Source of the DNA: Clostridiales bacterium
GTDB taxonomy: Bacteria > Bacillota > Clostridia > Christensenellales > Aristaeellaceae
NCBI GenBank assembly: GCA_012523405.1
Contig: JAAYIN010000108.1
Coordinates: forward strand, 44,524-108,523
Direction: 5' to 3'
DNA length: 64,000 bases
Below, one piece after another: positions 8,943 to 18,301 of this stretch; positions within the stretch are counted from its first letter, which is position 1, and the number at the start of each line of letters is the position of its first letter. The notes beneath the pieces are model-generated. The model did no database searches and was not told the origin of the DNA. It worked only from the letters and a program-made list of their open reading frames with translations. Position numbers and translations under genes: made by a program.

Positions 8943-9290
8943 ATGGCACGTATCAAGAGAGCAGTGAATGCCCATAAGAAGCGCCGTAAGGTATTTAAAC
9001 TAGCCAAGGGCTATTTTGGCGCAAAATCCAAGCAATATCGCGCAGCTAACGAGCAGGTTGCACGCAGCCTGCGTTATGCATACACAGGACGTAAACTTCG
9101 CAAGCGTGATTTCCGTCGTCTGTGGATTACCCGTATCAACGCAGCTGCACGCCTCAATGGCATGAGCTATTCTGTGATGATGAACGGCCTTAAGAAGCAG
9201 AATATCACCATCAATCGCAAGATGCTGGCTGATATCGCTGTAAACGATCCTGCCGCTTTCACCAAGCTGGTTGAGACCGCAAGAGGTTGA
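8943..9290 (+). CDS. rplT: 50S ribosomal protein L20
   Basis: A 115-residue L20. The N-terminal extension [23 protein letters not shown] binds 23S rRNA, and the globular domain contains [15 protein letters not shown] and [10 protein letters not shown]. It is an early assembly protein of the 50S subunit and, in Bacillus, the autorepressor of this operon. GAGGA precedes the start, and a terminator follows 15 bases after the stop. Confidence 0.98.
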   Translation: MARIKRAVNAHKKRRKVFKLAKGYFGAKSKQYRAANEQVARSLRYAYTGRKLRKRDFRRLWITRINAAARLNGMSYSVMMNGLKKQNITINRKMLADIAVNDPAAFTKLVETARG

Positions 9291-9305
9291 TTAATTTGAA
9301 CTAAA

Positions 9306-9339
9306 CCCCTCGCCCGCCGTATGGCGGCGGGGGTTTTTT
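9306..9339 (+). terminator. Intrinsic terminator of the infC operon
   Basis: A G+C-rich hairpin (CCGCC and GGCGG arms around a GTATGGC loop, extended by flanking C and G runs) is followed by six T residues at 9334-9339. It separates rplT from recO. Confidence 0.85.
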
Positions 9340-9364
9340 GATTCACAAAGAAAGGAGGAAGCCT

Positions 9365-10087
9365 ATGCCATCGCTGACTACCCCAGGTGCGGTGATTCGG
9401 TTTACCAACTACCGTGATCACGACCGCATGCTGACGATTCTAAGCCCCATCTATGGACGAATTGACGCGCTTTCGCGCGGGTGCAGAAAACCCAAGAGCG
9501 CATTGATGCCTGCAAGTGAGCTCTTTGTTCATGGCGAATTTGTGGTGTATCAAAATAATGATCGCCATACGCTTACCTCCTGCACCATCACCGATACCTT
9601 CTACCCGCTCAGGCTTGATCCCTATCGCCTGACCTGCGCGAGCTATATGGCAGCGCTATGCAATGCGGCGATTCAGCCGGGGCTTGCGGCGCAGGAACAA
9701 TATGCGCTGCTGCTTCGCGGCTTGTATTACCTTTCCTACGATGAGGAAGCGGATGCGCTTGCGCTGACAACGGCGTATTTGCTGCTGTTTGCGGACGCAA
9801 TCGGCTATCGCCCGAGGCTCTCGCGCTGCGCGCATTGCAGGACGAAGCTGGACTTGACATTCGGCGGACAGATGGACGTTGCGGCGGGCGGTCTTTGCTG
9901 CCCAAACTGCAACTCTCGCATCACTTACCCATTGACGGTTGATGAGATCAAATGGATGAGCATCACGCTTCGGGAAGGGCTTAAGCCAACAAAAAATACC
10001 GAGGCAAGCACATTGTTTGATATGCTGCGTCGGTATGTTGAAAGCCGTTTGGGGATGAGCATTAAGGTGAGCAAGTTCTTACCATAA
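9365..10087 (+). CDS. recO: DNA repair protein RecO
   Basis: A 240-residue recombination mediator that helps load RecA onto SSB-coated DNA in the RecFOR pathway. The N-terminal OB fold contains AVIRFTNYRDHDRMLTILSP. The central helical domain is followed by a C4 zinc-binding site (CAHCRTKL and CCPNCNS, about residues 157-190) present in many Firmicutes RecO proteins. ATG 9365 has AAAGGAGG just upstream. Its 3' end overlaps the convergent next gene by nine bases. Confidence 0.93.
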   Translation: MPSLTTPGAVIRFTNYRDHDRMLTILSPIYGRIDALSRGCRKPKSALMPASELFVHGEFVVYQNNDRHTLTSCTITDTFYPLRLDPYRLTCASYMAALCNAAIQPGLAAQEQYALLLRGLYYLSYDEEADALALTTAYLLLFADAIGYRPRLSRCAHCRTKLDLTFGGQMDVAAGGLCCPNCNSRITYPLTVDEIKWMSITLREGLKPTKNTEASTLFDMLRRYVESRLGMSIKVSKFLP

Positions 10088-10582
10088 TTGCGTTTTTAGG
10101 GAGCTGTCATAGTAGGGTGCTCGACTAAGCATGCTCTTGTAGCTGCTGACAATGATATAGTGGTAGATATATTCGGTATCACCATTGACAAGCAGTTGCC
10201 GTTTGCGGGTCATGCAGTAGCGATTGTTATCCTTTAGTTTAGGGATGCAATCCTCTAGCATAGCGCGAACGGCTTCTTGCTGCTCGGGGGTGAGATAGGT
10301 ATAGCCGTGGTTGTTCATGAGAAAGACCGACTCGGTCTGCCCTGGTTGCAAGTAACGAATGATAAGCCCCGTTTTATCAACGATTAGCTGATCAATATGG
10401 TGCTTCTTAGCCGTCTTGAGCATTGGCGTGAGGTCCTCAAAAAAACGAGACGCATAGAGCTTTTTGATGCGAAGTAGAAGAGCCCGTTCATGCTGCCTGT
10501 TTTTCCAAATCAAGTTGATAAAAAGAGCAATAAGTGCCATCGCTAATATGATGGGTATGATGCTATACACTAGCAACTCCAC
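10079..10582 (-). CDS. Hypothetical single-pass membrane protein
   Basis: A 167-residue protein with one N-terminal membrane helix (about residues 3-25) and a soluble domain of about 135 residues. The soluble domain starts with a basic helix (NRQHERALLLRIKKLYASRF), then a mixed alpha/beta region with YIYHYIIVSSYKSML near the end. No family was recognised. It is monocistronic, convergent with recO, and its stop codon lies inside recO. A TATAAT box near 10614-10609 on the minus strand could serve as its -10. Confidence 0.7.
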   Translation of the reverse strand: MELLVYSIIPIILAMALIALFINLIWKNRQHERALLLRIKKLYASRFFEDLTPMLKTAKKHHIDQLIVDKTGLIIRYLQPGQTESVFLMNNHGYTYLTPEQQEAVRAMLEDCIPKLKDNNRYCMTRKRQLLVNGDTEYIYHYIIVSSYKSMLSRAPYYDSSLKTQLW

Positions 10583-10920
10583 CCCCTATATCTAGTAATC
10601 GATGTTCAATTATAACACAACCTATACAATAGTGAAATCGTTTGAATACTGGATTTGAGGCATATTACTTTACATTTTTCTTACATTTATGAATTTTTGT
10701 TCATATTTATGCAACATGTAGAGTTTTACAGGCAAAATCGCTCTAAATGTTGTATATGCTTGGCTTGGTGCGATGCGCATGCCATTTGGATACAAGAGCG
10801 AAAAGGACAGGCGCTGATCGGACTTCTCTGTGTACATCAACTTTGACATAATCATGATGTGCATATCTTGCGATTTTGGGCGCGGGTGCGGGGGAAGCGC
10901 ATCGCCTTGTACTCGCTTGA
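10583..10920. other. Intergenic region without a recognisable gene
   Basis: About 340 bases, A+T-rich on the left and G+C-rich on the right. It contains a probable minus-strand promoter (TTCACT, 16 bp, TATAAT at 10614-10609) for the small membrane protein. A short reading frame of 63 codons on the plus strand has no ribosome site and no recognisable product. Nothing else was identified. Confidence 0.5.
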
Positions 10921-12093
10921 TTATTTGCCTAGAAATGCTAGGTTTTGTTTGATGAACTCGCAGCGCTGCTTCACGCAGTCAGGCGAACGCAGGGGATCTG
11001 CGGGCGTGCTAAACACGTAATCGGTCAAGCGATCCAGCGTGGTCTGCGCTACATGCATACGGGTGTCGGAGGATGCATAATAGATGTATACCGATCCGTC
11101 CTCCGCTGCGATGGCGCCGTTTGAGAAGGTCACATTGCTCACGTCGCCTACGCGCTCCTTGCCAAGCGGCGATAGGAAGAGCCCGCTTGGCTCTGCGATC
11201 ATGCGAGAGGGATCATCAAGGGCGGTTGCGAATGCATAGAGCACATAGCGAAGACCTGCGGCGGTGTTTCGCACGCCATGCGCGATATGAATCCATCCGC
11301 GGTCGGTCTTAATCGGTACAGCGCCTGCACCGTTCTTGCTTTCAGTGAGGGTATGATAACGACGAGGCGCGATGATCTTCTCCTCGTCGATCACGGCATG
11401 GGTGATGTCGGCGCATACCCCAAAACCAATCCCGCCGCCTGAGCCTGTATCGATAAAATCATCCATGGGGCGGGTGTAGAAGGCATATTTGCCATCTACA
11501 AATTCAGGATGCAGCACAACGTTTCGCTGCTGGGGCGAATGCAGGGTTTGCAAATTGCCGAGGCGCTCCCAAGTGATGAGGTCTTTGGTGCGCACGATGC
11601 CTGCCGCAGCCACTGCTGCGCTCAAATCCTTTGAACCGTGGTCCTTGCTCTCAGAGCAGAATACGCCATAAATCCAGCCATCCTCATGCTGCGTTAGGCG
11701 CATATCGTAGACATTGGTTTCATCGGGGCAGGTGTCAGGAAGCTGAACGGGGTAGTCCCAAAAGTGAAAGCCCTCTGTTGGATGATCGCTTTGCGCTACG
11801 CCAAAGAAGGATTTGCGGTCGCTGCCTTCAATGCGCACAACCAAATAATACTTGCCATTGAGCATGATTGCGCCGCTGTTCATCACGGCATTGATCCCAA
11901 GGCGCTGCATCATGAAGGGGTTGGCATCGGGATTTGGGTCGTACATCCAAAAGGGCGGAATGTGATTGCGGGTGAGAATGGGGTTTTCAAAGCGGGTATA
12001 TACACCGCTGTAGAACGCCTGATCAACGGGGTTTGGACGCGAAATAAGGGTTTGATATTCGCTGACGAGGGATGCATAGCTGCGCTGCTGCAT
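10921..12093 (-). CDS. GH130 4-O-beta-D-mannosyl-D-glucose phosphorylase
   Basis: A 390-residue glycoside phosphorylase of family GH130, subfamily 1. It should split 4-O-beta-mannosyl-glucose with phosphate into alpha-mannose 1-phosphate and glucose in the cytoplasm. [20 protein letters not shown], the [11 protein letters not shown] block and [20 protein letters not shown] are close to characterised mannosylglucose phosphorylases from Ruminococcus and Bacteroides. Asp130 in NVYDMR occupies the position of the catalytic acid. Length is typical. GGAGG precedes the start. It sits downstream of a LacI regulator and a cellobiose 2-epimerase-like gene, the known partner enzyme in mannobiose breakdown. 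Confidence 0.92.
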   Translation of the reverse strand: MQQRSYASLVSEYQTLISRPNPVDQAFYSGVYTRFENPILTRNHIPPFWMYDPNPDANPFMMQRLGINAVMNSGAIMLNGKYYLVVRIEGSDRKSFFGVAQSDHPTEGFHFWDYPVQLPDTCPDETNVYDMRLTQHEDGWIYGVFCSESKDHGSKDLSAAVAAAGIVRTKDLITWERLGNLQTLHSPQQRNVVLHPEFVDGKYAFYTRPMDDFIDTGSGGGIGFGVCADITHAVIDEEKIIAPRRYHTLTESKNGAGAVPIKTDRGWIHIAHGVRNTAAGLRYVLYAFATALDDPSRMIAEPSGLFLSPLGKERVGDVSNVTFSNGAIAAEDGSVYIYYASSDTRMHVAQTTLDRLTDYVFSTPADPLRSPDCVKQRCEFIKQNLAFLGK

Positions 12094-12114
12094 AGGGCTA
12101 CCTCCTTGGTAAAA

Positions 12115-13110
12115 TCATTTGTTGATGGACGTGGAAGAATTGCGATAAATGGGGCTTCCTGTGATGACCATACGGCTGACCTTCGTAGCTGTGCCGCTGA
12201 CACGGTCCTGCACGGTTTTCACTGCGGCCTGTGCCATGGCTTCTGTGTCGATGCAGAAGGTAGAAAGGGACGGCTCGATCAGCTCATCCTCGCTGTAGTC
12301 ATCAAACCCGACAACCGATACATCCTCCGGTACGCGGATGCCTGCTGCTGCCAGCTGGTGCATGAGGCGCTTGGCGACTAGATCGCAGTTGCATACAAAG
12401 GCGGTGGGCAGCTTTTGCGGAAGTACGAAGGTGGGCGCAACCTTGTGGTTGATGCGGTCCTGGATGATGCAGTCCTCGCGGATGGACAGGTTATGGGAGA
12501 GCATCGCCTTGTAATAGCCAAGATAGCGATCCATGATGCTGGAGGTCGACCTGATGCTGCCTACAAATCCGATGTCGGTGTGCCCGCTTTTGATGAGATG
12601 CGAGGTCAAGCGATAGCAACCGTACACGTTGTCCCCGACGATGGAATCCGCGCTTGCCTGCTCGTCGTAAAAATCCAAAAAGACGATGGGAATCGTCTGC
12701 TTGCATACGGCGCGCAGGTAATCCTTGCTAGGTTCGCCCAGTATAATGAGTGCATCCACACGGCTGTTTCGAATGAGATTTGGCAGGATCAGGTTTTCTT
12801 CGAAACTTTCGTCCAGCATTTCCAAAATACCGTAATGCCCTGCGTCCTGCAAGCAACGAACGAGCAGCTTGTAGAGCATGGAGTAGAAGGAATCGGTGCT
12901 GAAATAGGATTCCGGAATCAGAATACCTACATCTAAATGAGCGTTCTCTTTGCTTGCTGCTGGACTCACGTAATTCATCTCTTGGGCGACTTGGATGATC
13001 TTTTGACGCATTTTTTCGCTTACGCCCGGTTTGCCAGCTAATGCTTTTGAAACGGTGACTGCGCTGATGCCGACGACCTTGCCGATATCTCGCATAGTAG
13101 GATTGGACAT
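12115..13110 (-). CDS. LacI family transcriptional regulator
   Basis: A 331-residue repressor-type regulator. The N-terminal helix-turn-helix reads TMRDIGKVVGISAVTVSKALAG, followed by the hinge and a periplasmic-binding-like sugar domain (DVGILIPES, GFVGSIRSTSS, VVGFDDYSEDELIEP). ATG 13110 is chosen over an upstream TTG because AAAGGA is correctly placed for it. It lies between the epimerase and the phosphorylase genes in the same direction, so it probably autoregulates the operon in response to a manno-oligosaccharide. Two TTGTTAATA repeats upstream of the epimerase are candidate operators. Confidence 0.93.
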   Translation of the reverse strand: MSNPTMRDIGKVVGISAVTVSKALAGKPGVSEKMRQKIIQVAQEMNYVSPAASKENAHLDVGILIPESYFSTDSFYSMLYKLLVRCLQDAGHYGILEMLDESFEENLILPNLIRNSRVDALIILGEPSKDYLRAVCKQTIPIVFLDFYDEQASADSIVGDNVYGCYRLTSHLIKSGHTDIGFVGSIRSTSSIMDRYLGYYKAMLSHNLSIREDCIIQDRINHKVAPTFVLPQKLPTAFVCNCDLVAKRLMHQLAAAGIRVPEDVSVVGFDDYSEDELIEPSLSTFCIDTEAMAQAAVKTVQDRVSGTATKVSRMVITGSPIYRNSSTSINK

Positions 13111-13169
13111 GCTTAGTTCCTTTCTCAAACGGATGGTTTGCGGCGAAATGGAGGGGCGTGAATGGTTCT

Positions 13170-14327
13170 TTATGGATGGATGCGATTGATGACTTCAAGG
13201 CACATGCGGCTGTTGTGATACGGGCATTTCCACTCGTCAACGATGGGGAGATTGGCGGGCGTGCCGTCGGGCTCCGCATGGACGTACCATTCGCCGCAGC
13301 GCTTGTCGATGATGAGGCGCTTGATGCTGTCCCAGACGCTATTGACAGCGCCGAGGTAACGGTCATCTCCCGTAAGTTCATAGGCATTTAGGAAGCCGAG
13401 AACGGACTCAGCCTGTACCCACCAGATGCGGCGCTCGTCATCTTTGCCCGCTTCGCATTCATTGATTACGCCGCTTTCCGTGAGTGCGCGCTTGCAAATC
13501 GAATCGGCTAAAACGAGTGACATGTCGCGGTAGGGGGCTCTTGCCTCCTGGGGGATCACTGCGTTTACAGCATCCCATAGCAGCCATGAGGCCTCGATAT
13601 CGTGTCCATAGGACTCAAGGTCGATCAGCGAGCGGAAGGCGCCATCAAAGAACACATCCAGACGACCTTTTTCAGGGTTGTAAACGGTGGAAAGGACTTG
13701 CTCAAGTGCGGCGGCGGTAAGCTTTGCGACGCGTTCATCCTGCCCTGCGCGGTATAGCTCCGCGTAAGCCTCAATGACGTGGAGCAGTGTGTTCATGGTT
13801 CTGCTTGCTTCAACGCCGTTTTCCGATAGCTTTTCATTGCTTTGGGGCGAAAAATCAAGCTGATAAGCCTCACCGTACCCGATGGCATCGCGGCAACGAG
13901 ATTCGATGAGCGATAATAGCTCCATCGCCATCCCAAGCGGTTCACTTTCGCCCGTTGCTCTTGCGTAGGCGGCAAGCCCATAAACAGCGAAGGCTTGGCA
14001 ATAGGTATGCTTGGTGGTATCAAGCGGCTTGCCGTCAAAGGTCAGGGACCAGTAAAGACCGCCGTTTTCTTTGTCGATAAAGGATTTTAGGAAGTCGAAG
14101 GCATGCTTGGCGTATGGCAAGTAGGACGGATCGTTCAAAACGCGTGCAGCGGTTGAAAAAGTCCATAGGATACGGCTGTTTAGGATACAACCTTTGAAGG
14201 CAGTGGGGTTTGGCACGAGGTCCATGCCGACAAAACCAATATATCCGCCATTGGTATCATCTTTGAGCTTCTGCCAAAATGGGAGAATATGATCGCAAAG
14301 ATGGGAGCGCATTTCTGTTTGAAACAT
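13170..14327 (-). CDS. AGE-family cellobiose/mannobiose 2-epimerase
   Basis: A 385-residue (alpha/alpha)6-barrel enzyme of the N-acylglucosamine 2-epimerase superfamily, of cellobiose 2-epimerase length. His183 (NTLLHVIEAY), His242 (YGHDIEAS) and His371 (CPYHNSRM) match the three catalytic or substrate-binding histidines of characterised cellobiose 2-epimerases. WWVQAES is also conserved. Epimerising the reducing end of mannobiose gives mannosyl-glucose, the substrate of the adjacent GH130 enzyme. AGGAG precedes ATG 14327. It is the first gene of the minus-strand operon. Confidence 0.9.
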   Translation of the reverse strand: MFQTEMRSHLCDHILPFWQKLKDDTNGGYIGFVGMDLVPNPTAFKGCILNSRILWTFSTAARVLNDPSYLPYAKHAFDFLKSFIDKENGGLYWSLTFDGKPLDTTKHTYCQAFAVYGLAAYARATGESEPLGMAMELLSLIESRCRDAIGYGEAYQLDFSPQSNEKLSENGVEASRTMNTLLHVIEAYAELYRAGQDERVAKLTAAALEQVLSTVYNPEKGRLDVFFDGAFRSLIDLESYGHDIEASWLLWDAVNAVIPQEARAPYRDMSLVLADSICKRALTESGVINECEAGKDDERRIWWVQAESVLGFLNAYELTGDDRYLGAVNSVWDSIKRLIIDKRCGEWYVHAEPDGTPANLPIVDEWKCPYHNSRMCLEVINRIHP

Positions 14328-14340
14328 AGGGGATTCTCCT

Positions 14341-14405
14341 TTGTTAATAGACTGGCTACATGTAATCTATTTGTTAATATTATCAGACGGTTAAACTGCT
14401 GTCAA
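14341..14405 (-). promoter_or_regulatory. Promoter and candidate operator of the epimerase-LacI-phosphorylase operon
   Basis: On the minus strand: TTGACA at 14405-14400, a 17-bp spacer, TAATAT at 14382-14377. Two copies of TTGTTAATA (plus-strand 14341-14349 and 14371-14379, 30 bp apart) flank the transcription start region. They are plausible binding sites for the LacI-type regulator encoded in the operon. Confidence 0.6.
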
Positions 14406-14433
14406 TACCATATGAGAAAAAGGTTTACAGGAC

Positions 14434-14462
14434 TTTACAAACGAGCGAATTAGAGGTATGAT
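14434..14462 (+). promoter_or_regulatory. Promoter of the phosphohexomutase gene
   Basis: TTTACA at 14434-14439, a 17-bp spacer and TATGAT at 14457-14462, about 35 bases upstream of the ATG. It is back to back with the divergent epimerase promoter. Confidence 0.65.
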
Positions 14463-14496
14463 ATAGTAGATTTTTGAAGGCTTAGGAGGAATACTA

Positions 14497-16176
14497 ATGG
14501 ACTCGATGTTTGAAGCAAAGAAATGGTCTACAGATGAGTTCTTCGACGAAAACACCCGCGAGGCAGCTCGCCTCACGATGAACGATGAAAATGATATGCT
14601 CGCAGCCTTTGGCTCGGAGCTTAGCTTTGGCACTGGCGGTCTGCGCGGCATTCTTGGCGTGGGTACGGCTAGGATGAACCGATATACAGTGGCACGCGCG
14701 ACGCTTGGCTTGGCGAAGTACCTAATATCAAATAAGCAGGAACCTTCCGTCGCAATTGCCTATGACAGCCGCCATGGCTCAGTGGAGTTTACGCTCGTTG
14801 CCGCGCAGGTGCTGGCAAAGCAAGGCGTGAAGGTTTATGTGTTTCCCACGCTTGTGCCTACCCCCATGCTCTCCTATGCGGTACGCACGCTTGGCGCGGA
14901 TGCGGGCATTATGGTGACGGCAAGTCACAATCCCGCTGAATACAATGGGTATAAGGTGTATGGAGATGATGGCTGCCAGATAACTGACCATGCGGCGGAT
15001 GAGATCACGGCGCAAATCAGTCAACTGAGCTACACGGATGCGCAGCTGATGGACGAGGATGAAGCGCGCAATAAGCAGCTGATTGTGGATATCCAAGATG
15101 ATGTGAACAAGAGCTTTGATCAAGCCTGCCTATTTTGCAGACCAGACCCGAGCGTTTGCACTGGGATCAAGGTGGTTTATACACCTTTGCATGGCACGGG
15201 GCTTGTTCCTGTGCGTGAGGTGCTGGGACATATGCAGGGCGTGACCGTGATCGAACTCACGGAGCAATGCGAGCCTAACGGCGACTTCCCAACCTGCAAA
15301 AAGCCGAACCCCGAGCTGGATGAAACCCTCTCCATGGGTATCGCGCGTGCGAGGGTGGAAGAGGCGGATATCCTGCTGGCAACCGATCCTGACTGCGACC
15401 GCGTTGGCGTTGCGGTGCGTACGCCCGCGGGTGACTATCATCGCTTGAGCGGCAATGAAGTCGGACTTTTGCTCATGGACTATATCCTTAGGACCAGGCG
15501 CTCACAAGGCACGTTGCTAAATGACGCTGTGGTGGTCAAAACCATCGTTACCTCCGACCTCGCGTTCCCGATTGCAAAAGCGTATGGCGCTAGGATCAAG
15601 GAAGTGCTCACCGGCTTTAAGTACATCGGTGAGGTGATTGGCGAACTCGAGAAAGCGGGCAAGGAAGCGAACTACGTCTTTGGCTTTGAAGAAAGCTGCG
15701 GCTATCTTGCGGGTACGCATGTGCGCGACAAGGACGGCGTGATGGCATGCATGCTCATCGCTGAGATGACCCAGTCGCTCAAATCCAGCGGACTTACGGT
15801 TTTTGAAGCGCTTGAAAACCTATATACTGCCTATGGTCATATGGGCACAGCGCTCATGAACTATGATATCGCGGGCGTGATTCCAATGGAGAAGATGCAG
15901 CAGACCATGGCGCGCATGCGCGGTGCTGTGCCGCAAACCCTTGCAGGTCAACGGATTACCTGCATCAAGGACTACCTAAAGAGCATCGATGGACTGCCCC
16001 AAAGCAATGTGCTTAGCTATGAGACCGAAAACGGGCTCAAGGCGATTGTGCGCCCATCGGGCACGGAGCCCAAGGTGAAAATCTACCTATCAGCGCGCGG
16101 CACAAGCAGCGAGGAAGCACAAAAGCTGATTGAAATGATGAAAGATGATGCGAATATGTGGATGGATGTTCAGTAA
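14497..16176 (+). CDS. Phosphoglucomutase/phosphomannomutase
   Basis: A 559-residue alpha-D-phosphohexomutase. The active-site serine is Ser143 in TASHNPAEYNGYK. The metal loop is DPDCDRVG, the sugar-binding loop FEESCGYL and the phosphate-binding loop RPSGTEPKVKIY. Length and order resemble Bacillus PgcA-type enzymes. It interconverts hexose 1- and 6-phosphates. Next to the mannosylglucose phosphorylase it can turn mannose 1-phosphate into mannose 6-phosphate, or process glucose phosphate for envelope synthesis. GGAGG precedes the start. Transcription is divergent from the epimerase operon. Confidence 0.94.
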   Translation: MDSMFEAKKWSTDEFFDENTREAARLTMNDENDMLAAFGSELSFGTGGLRGILGVGTARMNRYTVARATLGLAKYLISNKQEPSVAIAYDSRHGSVEFTLVAAQVLAKQGVKVYVFPTLVPTPMLSYAVRTLGADAGIMVTASHNPAEYNGYKVYGDDGCQITDHAADEITAQISQLSYTDAQLMDEDEARNKQLIVDIQDDVNKSFDQACLFCRPDPSVCTGIKVVYTPLHGTGLVPVREVLGHMQGVTVIELTEQCEPNGDFPTCKKPNPELDETLSMGIARARVEEADILLATDPDCDRVGVAVRTPAGDYHRLSGNEVGLLLMDYILRTRRSQGTLLNDAVVVKTIVTSDLAFPIAKAYGARIKEVLTGFKYIGEVIGELEKAGKEANYVFGFEESCGYLAGTHVRDKDGVMACMLIAEMTQSLKSSGLTVFEALENLYTAYGHMGTALMNYDIAGVIPMEKMQQTMARMRGAVPQTLAGQRITCIKDYLKSIDGLPQSNVLSYETENGLKAIVRPSGTEPKVKIYLSARGTSSEEAQKLIEMMKDDANMWMDVQ

Positions 16177-16197
16177 TCCGATGAATTCTCATGCTAT

Positions 16198-16236
16198 CGG
16201 CATCGTACCCTACGGGGCGCGGTGCCGTTTTTTATG
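16198..16236 (+). terminator. Intrinsic terminator after the phosphohexomutase
   Basis: An imperfect G+C-rich hairpin with CGGCA and TGCCG as outer arms and CCC/GGG inside, followed by six T residues. Confidence 0.65.
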
Positions 16237-16369
16237 CCCGAAAGGATGCGGAAAGCGTTCGTCATCGCTTTTTATGGCAAAAGAAAAGGGAGGACTTGAT
16301 GCTGCCAATGCAATATGCATGACCTCAAGTCATTCCCTCATGTTTTGCTCGTGATGCCTGAAATAGGGG

Positions 16370-17218
16370 TTAACCCTTCACAGCACCGTTAGTCATGCCG
16401 TTATAGATCTGCTTTTGGAACAGAATGAAGATGATCAAAATCGGGGCAGTACAAATCAACACGCCTGCGCAAATGATCTCATACTGGCTCTTTGTTGGGC
16501 CGAGGTATGTATACAATGCGGTGGACACGGTTTTAAACAGCTTCTTATCCTGCAGGTAGAGGTTGGCATTGTAGTATTCGTTATAGATGCCAACGCCTTT
16601 GAGGATCATACAGGTAACGATGGCAGGACGCAGCAACGGGAAGAGGATTTTGAAGAACACGCCATAGTAGGTGCAGCCTTCAATGATTGCCGATTCGTCC
16701 AGCGCAACGGGCAGATTCTCAAAGTATTGAAGCAGGATATAGATGGATATAACGTCTGTACCCGCCATCATGAATATGTAACCAAAGAGCGAGTTGACAA
16801 GGTTCATGTTGACCATCATCTTGTAGATGGTTACCTGCATTGCTAGTCCCGGGATGAGGGACGCAAGCAAGAAGGCGTTGCGGATCAGGCTATTGCCAAC
16901 GAATTTGAAACGATCAAGCACGTAGGCGATCATACTGCCCATCATAACGGAGATGCAGATAACGACAACCATGACGAAGATGGAAGTGATAAAGCCCTGT
17001 GCGATGCCGCTCTCGTTCCAGAACATCTTGAAGTTCTCGAAGTTGAGCCAGTTTTGTGGCGGTGCGACTTTGCTGGTCATAGCGAATTCTTCAGAGCTCT
17101 TGAAAGCAGCGAAGATGCAAGAAATTAAGGGCAACAAGCACGCGATGGCGCAGACGACCAATGAAAGATGCTTTAGGAATTTAAAGAAAAGATCTTTTGG
17201 CGTACGTTCAACACCCAT
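16370..17218 (-). CDS. Carbohydrate ABC transporter permease (MalG/CUT1 type)
   Basis: A 282-residue inner-membrane permease with six helices. The EAA loop near residues 185-205 reads DESAIIEGCTYYGVFFKILFPLLRPA, and the C-terminus ends GMTNGAVKG, a hallmark of CUT1 MalG-type permeases. It starts right after the stop of the MalF-type permease. With the upstream permease and solute-binding protein it makes an oligosaccharide importer. No ATPase is encoded here, so it probably uses a shared MsmK-type ATPase elsewhere in the genome. Confidence 0.93.
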   Translation of the reverse strand: MGVERTPKDLFFKFLKHLSLVVCAIACLLPLISCIFAAFKSSEEFAMTSKVAPPQNWLNFENFKMFWNESGIAQGFITSIFVMVVVICISVMMGSMIAYVLDRFKFVGNSLIRNAFLLASLIPGLAMQVTIYKMMVNMNLVNSLFGYIFMMAGTDVISIYILLQYFENLPVALDESAIIEGCTYYGVFFKILFPLLRPAIVTCMILKGVGIYNEYYNANLYLQDKKLFKTVSTALYTYLGPTKSQYEIICAGVLICTAPILIIFILFQKQIYNGMTNGAVKG

Positions 17219-18199
17219 TTATTTCGCCCCCTTGCTCTTTTTTGCAACTTTGGTCTCGGTTGTTGCATTGCGGAATGCATATTTGAATGCGAGCTTCTGG
17301 ATCACAGTCACAATGATGATGATCAGAGCGAGCACAACAGCCATAGCGCAGGCAAGGCCGACCTTATACTGAACATGCGCCGTTTGATGCATTTTGATGA
17401 AGTAGGTTGCTGTACCGTTGCCGCCCATGGATGTGATGACGTACGGAGGCTCGAATGCGCTGAGTGAGCCTGTGATGGAGAGAATCACATTGAGGGTAAG
17501 GACGGTAAAGATGCTGGGCAATATGATAAAGCGGAATTGATGCCATTTGTTTGCGCCGTCGATGGCGGCAGCCTCATATAGCGTGGGATCGACGCTCATG
17601 ATTGCACCTGCAAAGAGCACCATGTTTTGTCCCATGTACTTCCACAGCGAAGTCGCCACAAGCGACCAGTTGTTAATGGTCGTATCCCTCAGCCAATAGG
17701 GCAGAGATTCCAGAGGAATGCCAAGGAACTGCAAAACGGTATCAAGCACATAACCGCGTGTGTAGAAGAATTTGAAAATGAAACCAATGGCGATACCATT
17801 GATAAGGAAGGGGAAGAACATCGCGCCTTTGTAAAACGCCGATCCCTTCGTCTTGAAGCTAAGAATGGTAGCGAAGTACAATGCGAGACCGATTTGAAGC
17901 AATGCGCCGACCATATAGTACAAGCTGATTCTAAATGTGGAAAAAAGCTCGGGCTTTGAAAAGATATCAATATAATTCTTAAGCCCGTAAAAGCCTCTGA
18001 CTTTTGTGTAGCTCATGTTATAAAAACTGAACTCTATCATCTTGAGGAATGGATAGTAGGTGAAAAGCAGAAGCATGAATACGGGGATGATGGCAAAGCT
18101 CACGATGACAAACCATTTTTGAACGTTGGGGCGAATGAACCAATCCCTGAATGTGGTGTTTGCCGTTGCGGTTGGGGTTATGTTGTTAACAGGACCCAT
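17219..18199 (-). CDS. Carbohydrate ABC transporter permease (MalF/CUT1 type)
   Basis: A 326-residue six-helix permease with the EAA motif YEAAAIDGANKWHQFRFIILP (about residues 215-235). It has a long N-terminal cytoplasmic segment before the first helix, as in MalF-type partners. It is directly followed by the MalG-type gene with no gap and preceded by the binding-protein gene. Membership in the manno-oligosaccharide module is inferred from position. Confidence 0.93.
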   Translation of the reverse strand: MGPVNNITPTATANTTFRDWFIRPNVQKWFVIVSFAIIPVFMLLLFTYYPFLKMIEFSFYNMSYTKVRGFYGLKNYIDIFSKPELFSTFRISLYYMVGALLQIGLALYFATILSFKTKGSAFYKGAMFFPFLINGIAIGFIFKFFYTRGYVLDTVLQFLGIPLESLPYWLRDTTINNWSLVATSLWKYMGQNMVLFAGAIMSVDPTLYEAAAIDGANKWHQFRFIILPSIFTVLTLNVILSITGSLSAFEPPYVITSMGGNGTATYFIKMHQTAHVQYKVGLACAMAVVLALIIIIVTVIQKLAFKYAFRNATTETKVAKKSKGAK

Positions 18200-18244
18200 A
18201 CTGGTCGCTCCTTCCTGAAAGAGGCGCTTTGTGGAGATATGCGT

Positions 18245-18277
18245 AGGGAGACCAAGGATGTTATCTCTGGTCTCCCT
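18245..18277 (-). terminator. Intercistronic stem-loop behind the binding-protein gene
   Basis: A perfect 10-bp stem (AGGGAGACCA and TGGTCTCCCT) with a 13-base loop lies between the binding-protein stop and the first permease on the minus strand. There is no strong T-tract. It is best read as a partial terminator or RNA-stabilising hairpin that raises binding-protein levels relative to the permeases, as seen in malE-type operons. Confidence 0.6.
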
Positions 18278-18301
18278 GTATATAGGTGTGGTGAGTGGAG
18301 A

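Noticed and set aside
10655..10846. A 63-codon frame in the 10.6-10.9 kb gap
   Set aside because: No ribosome site and no protein-like composition.
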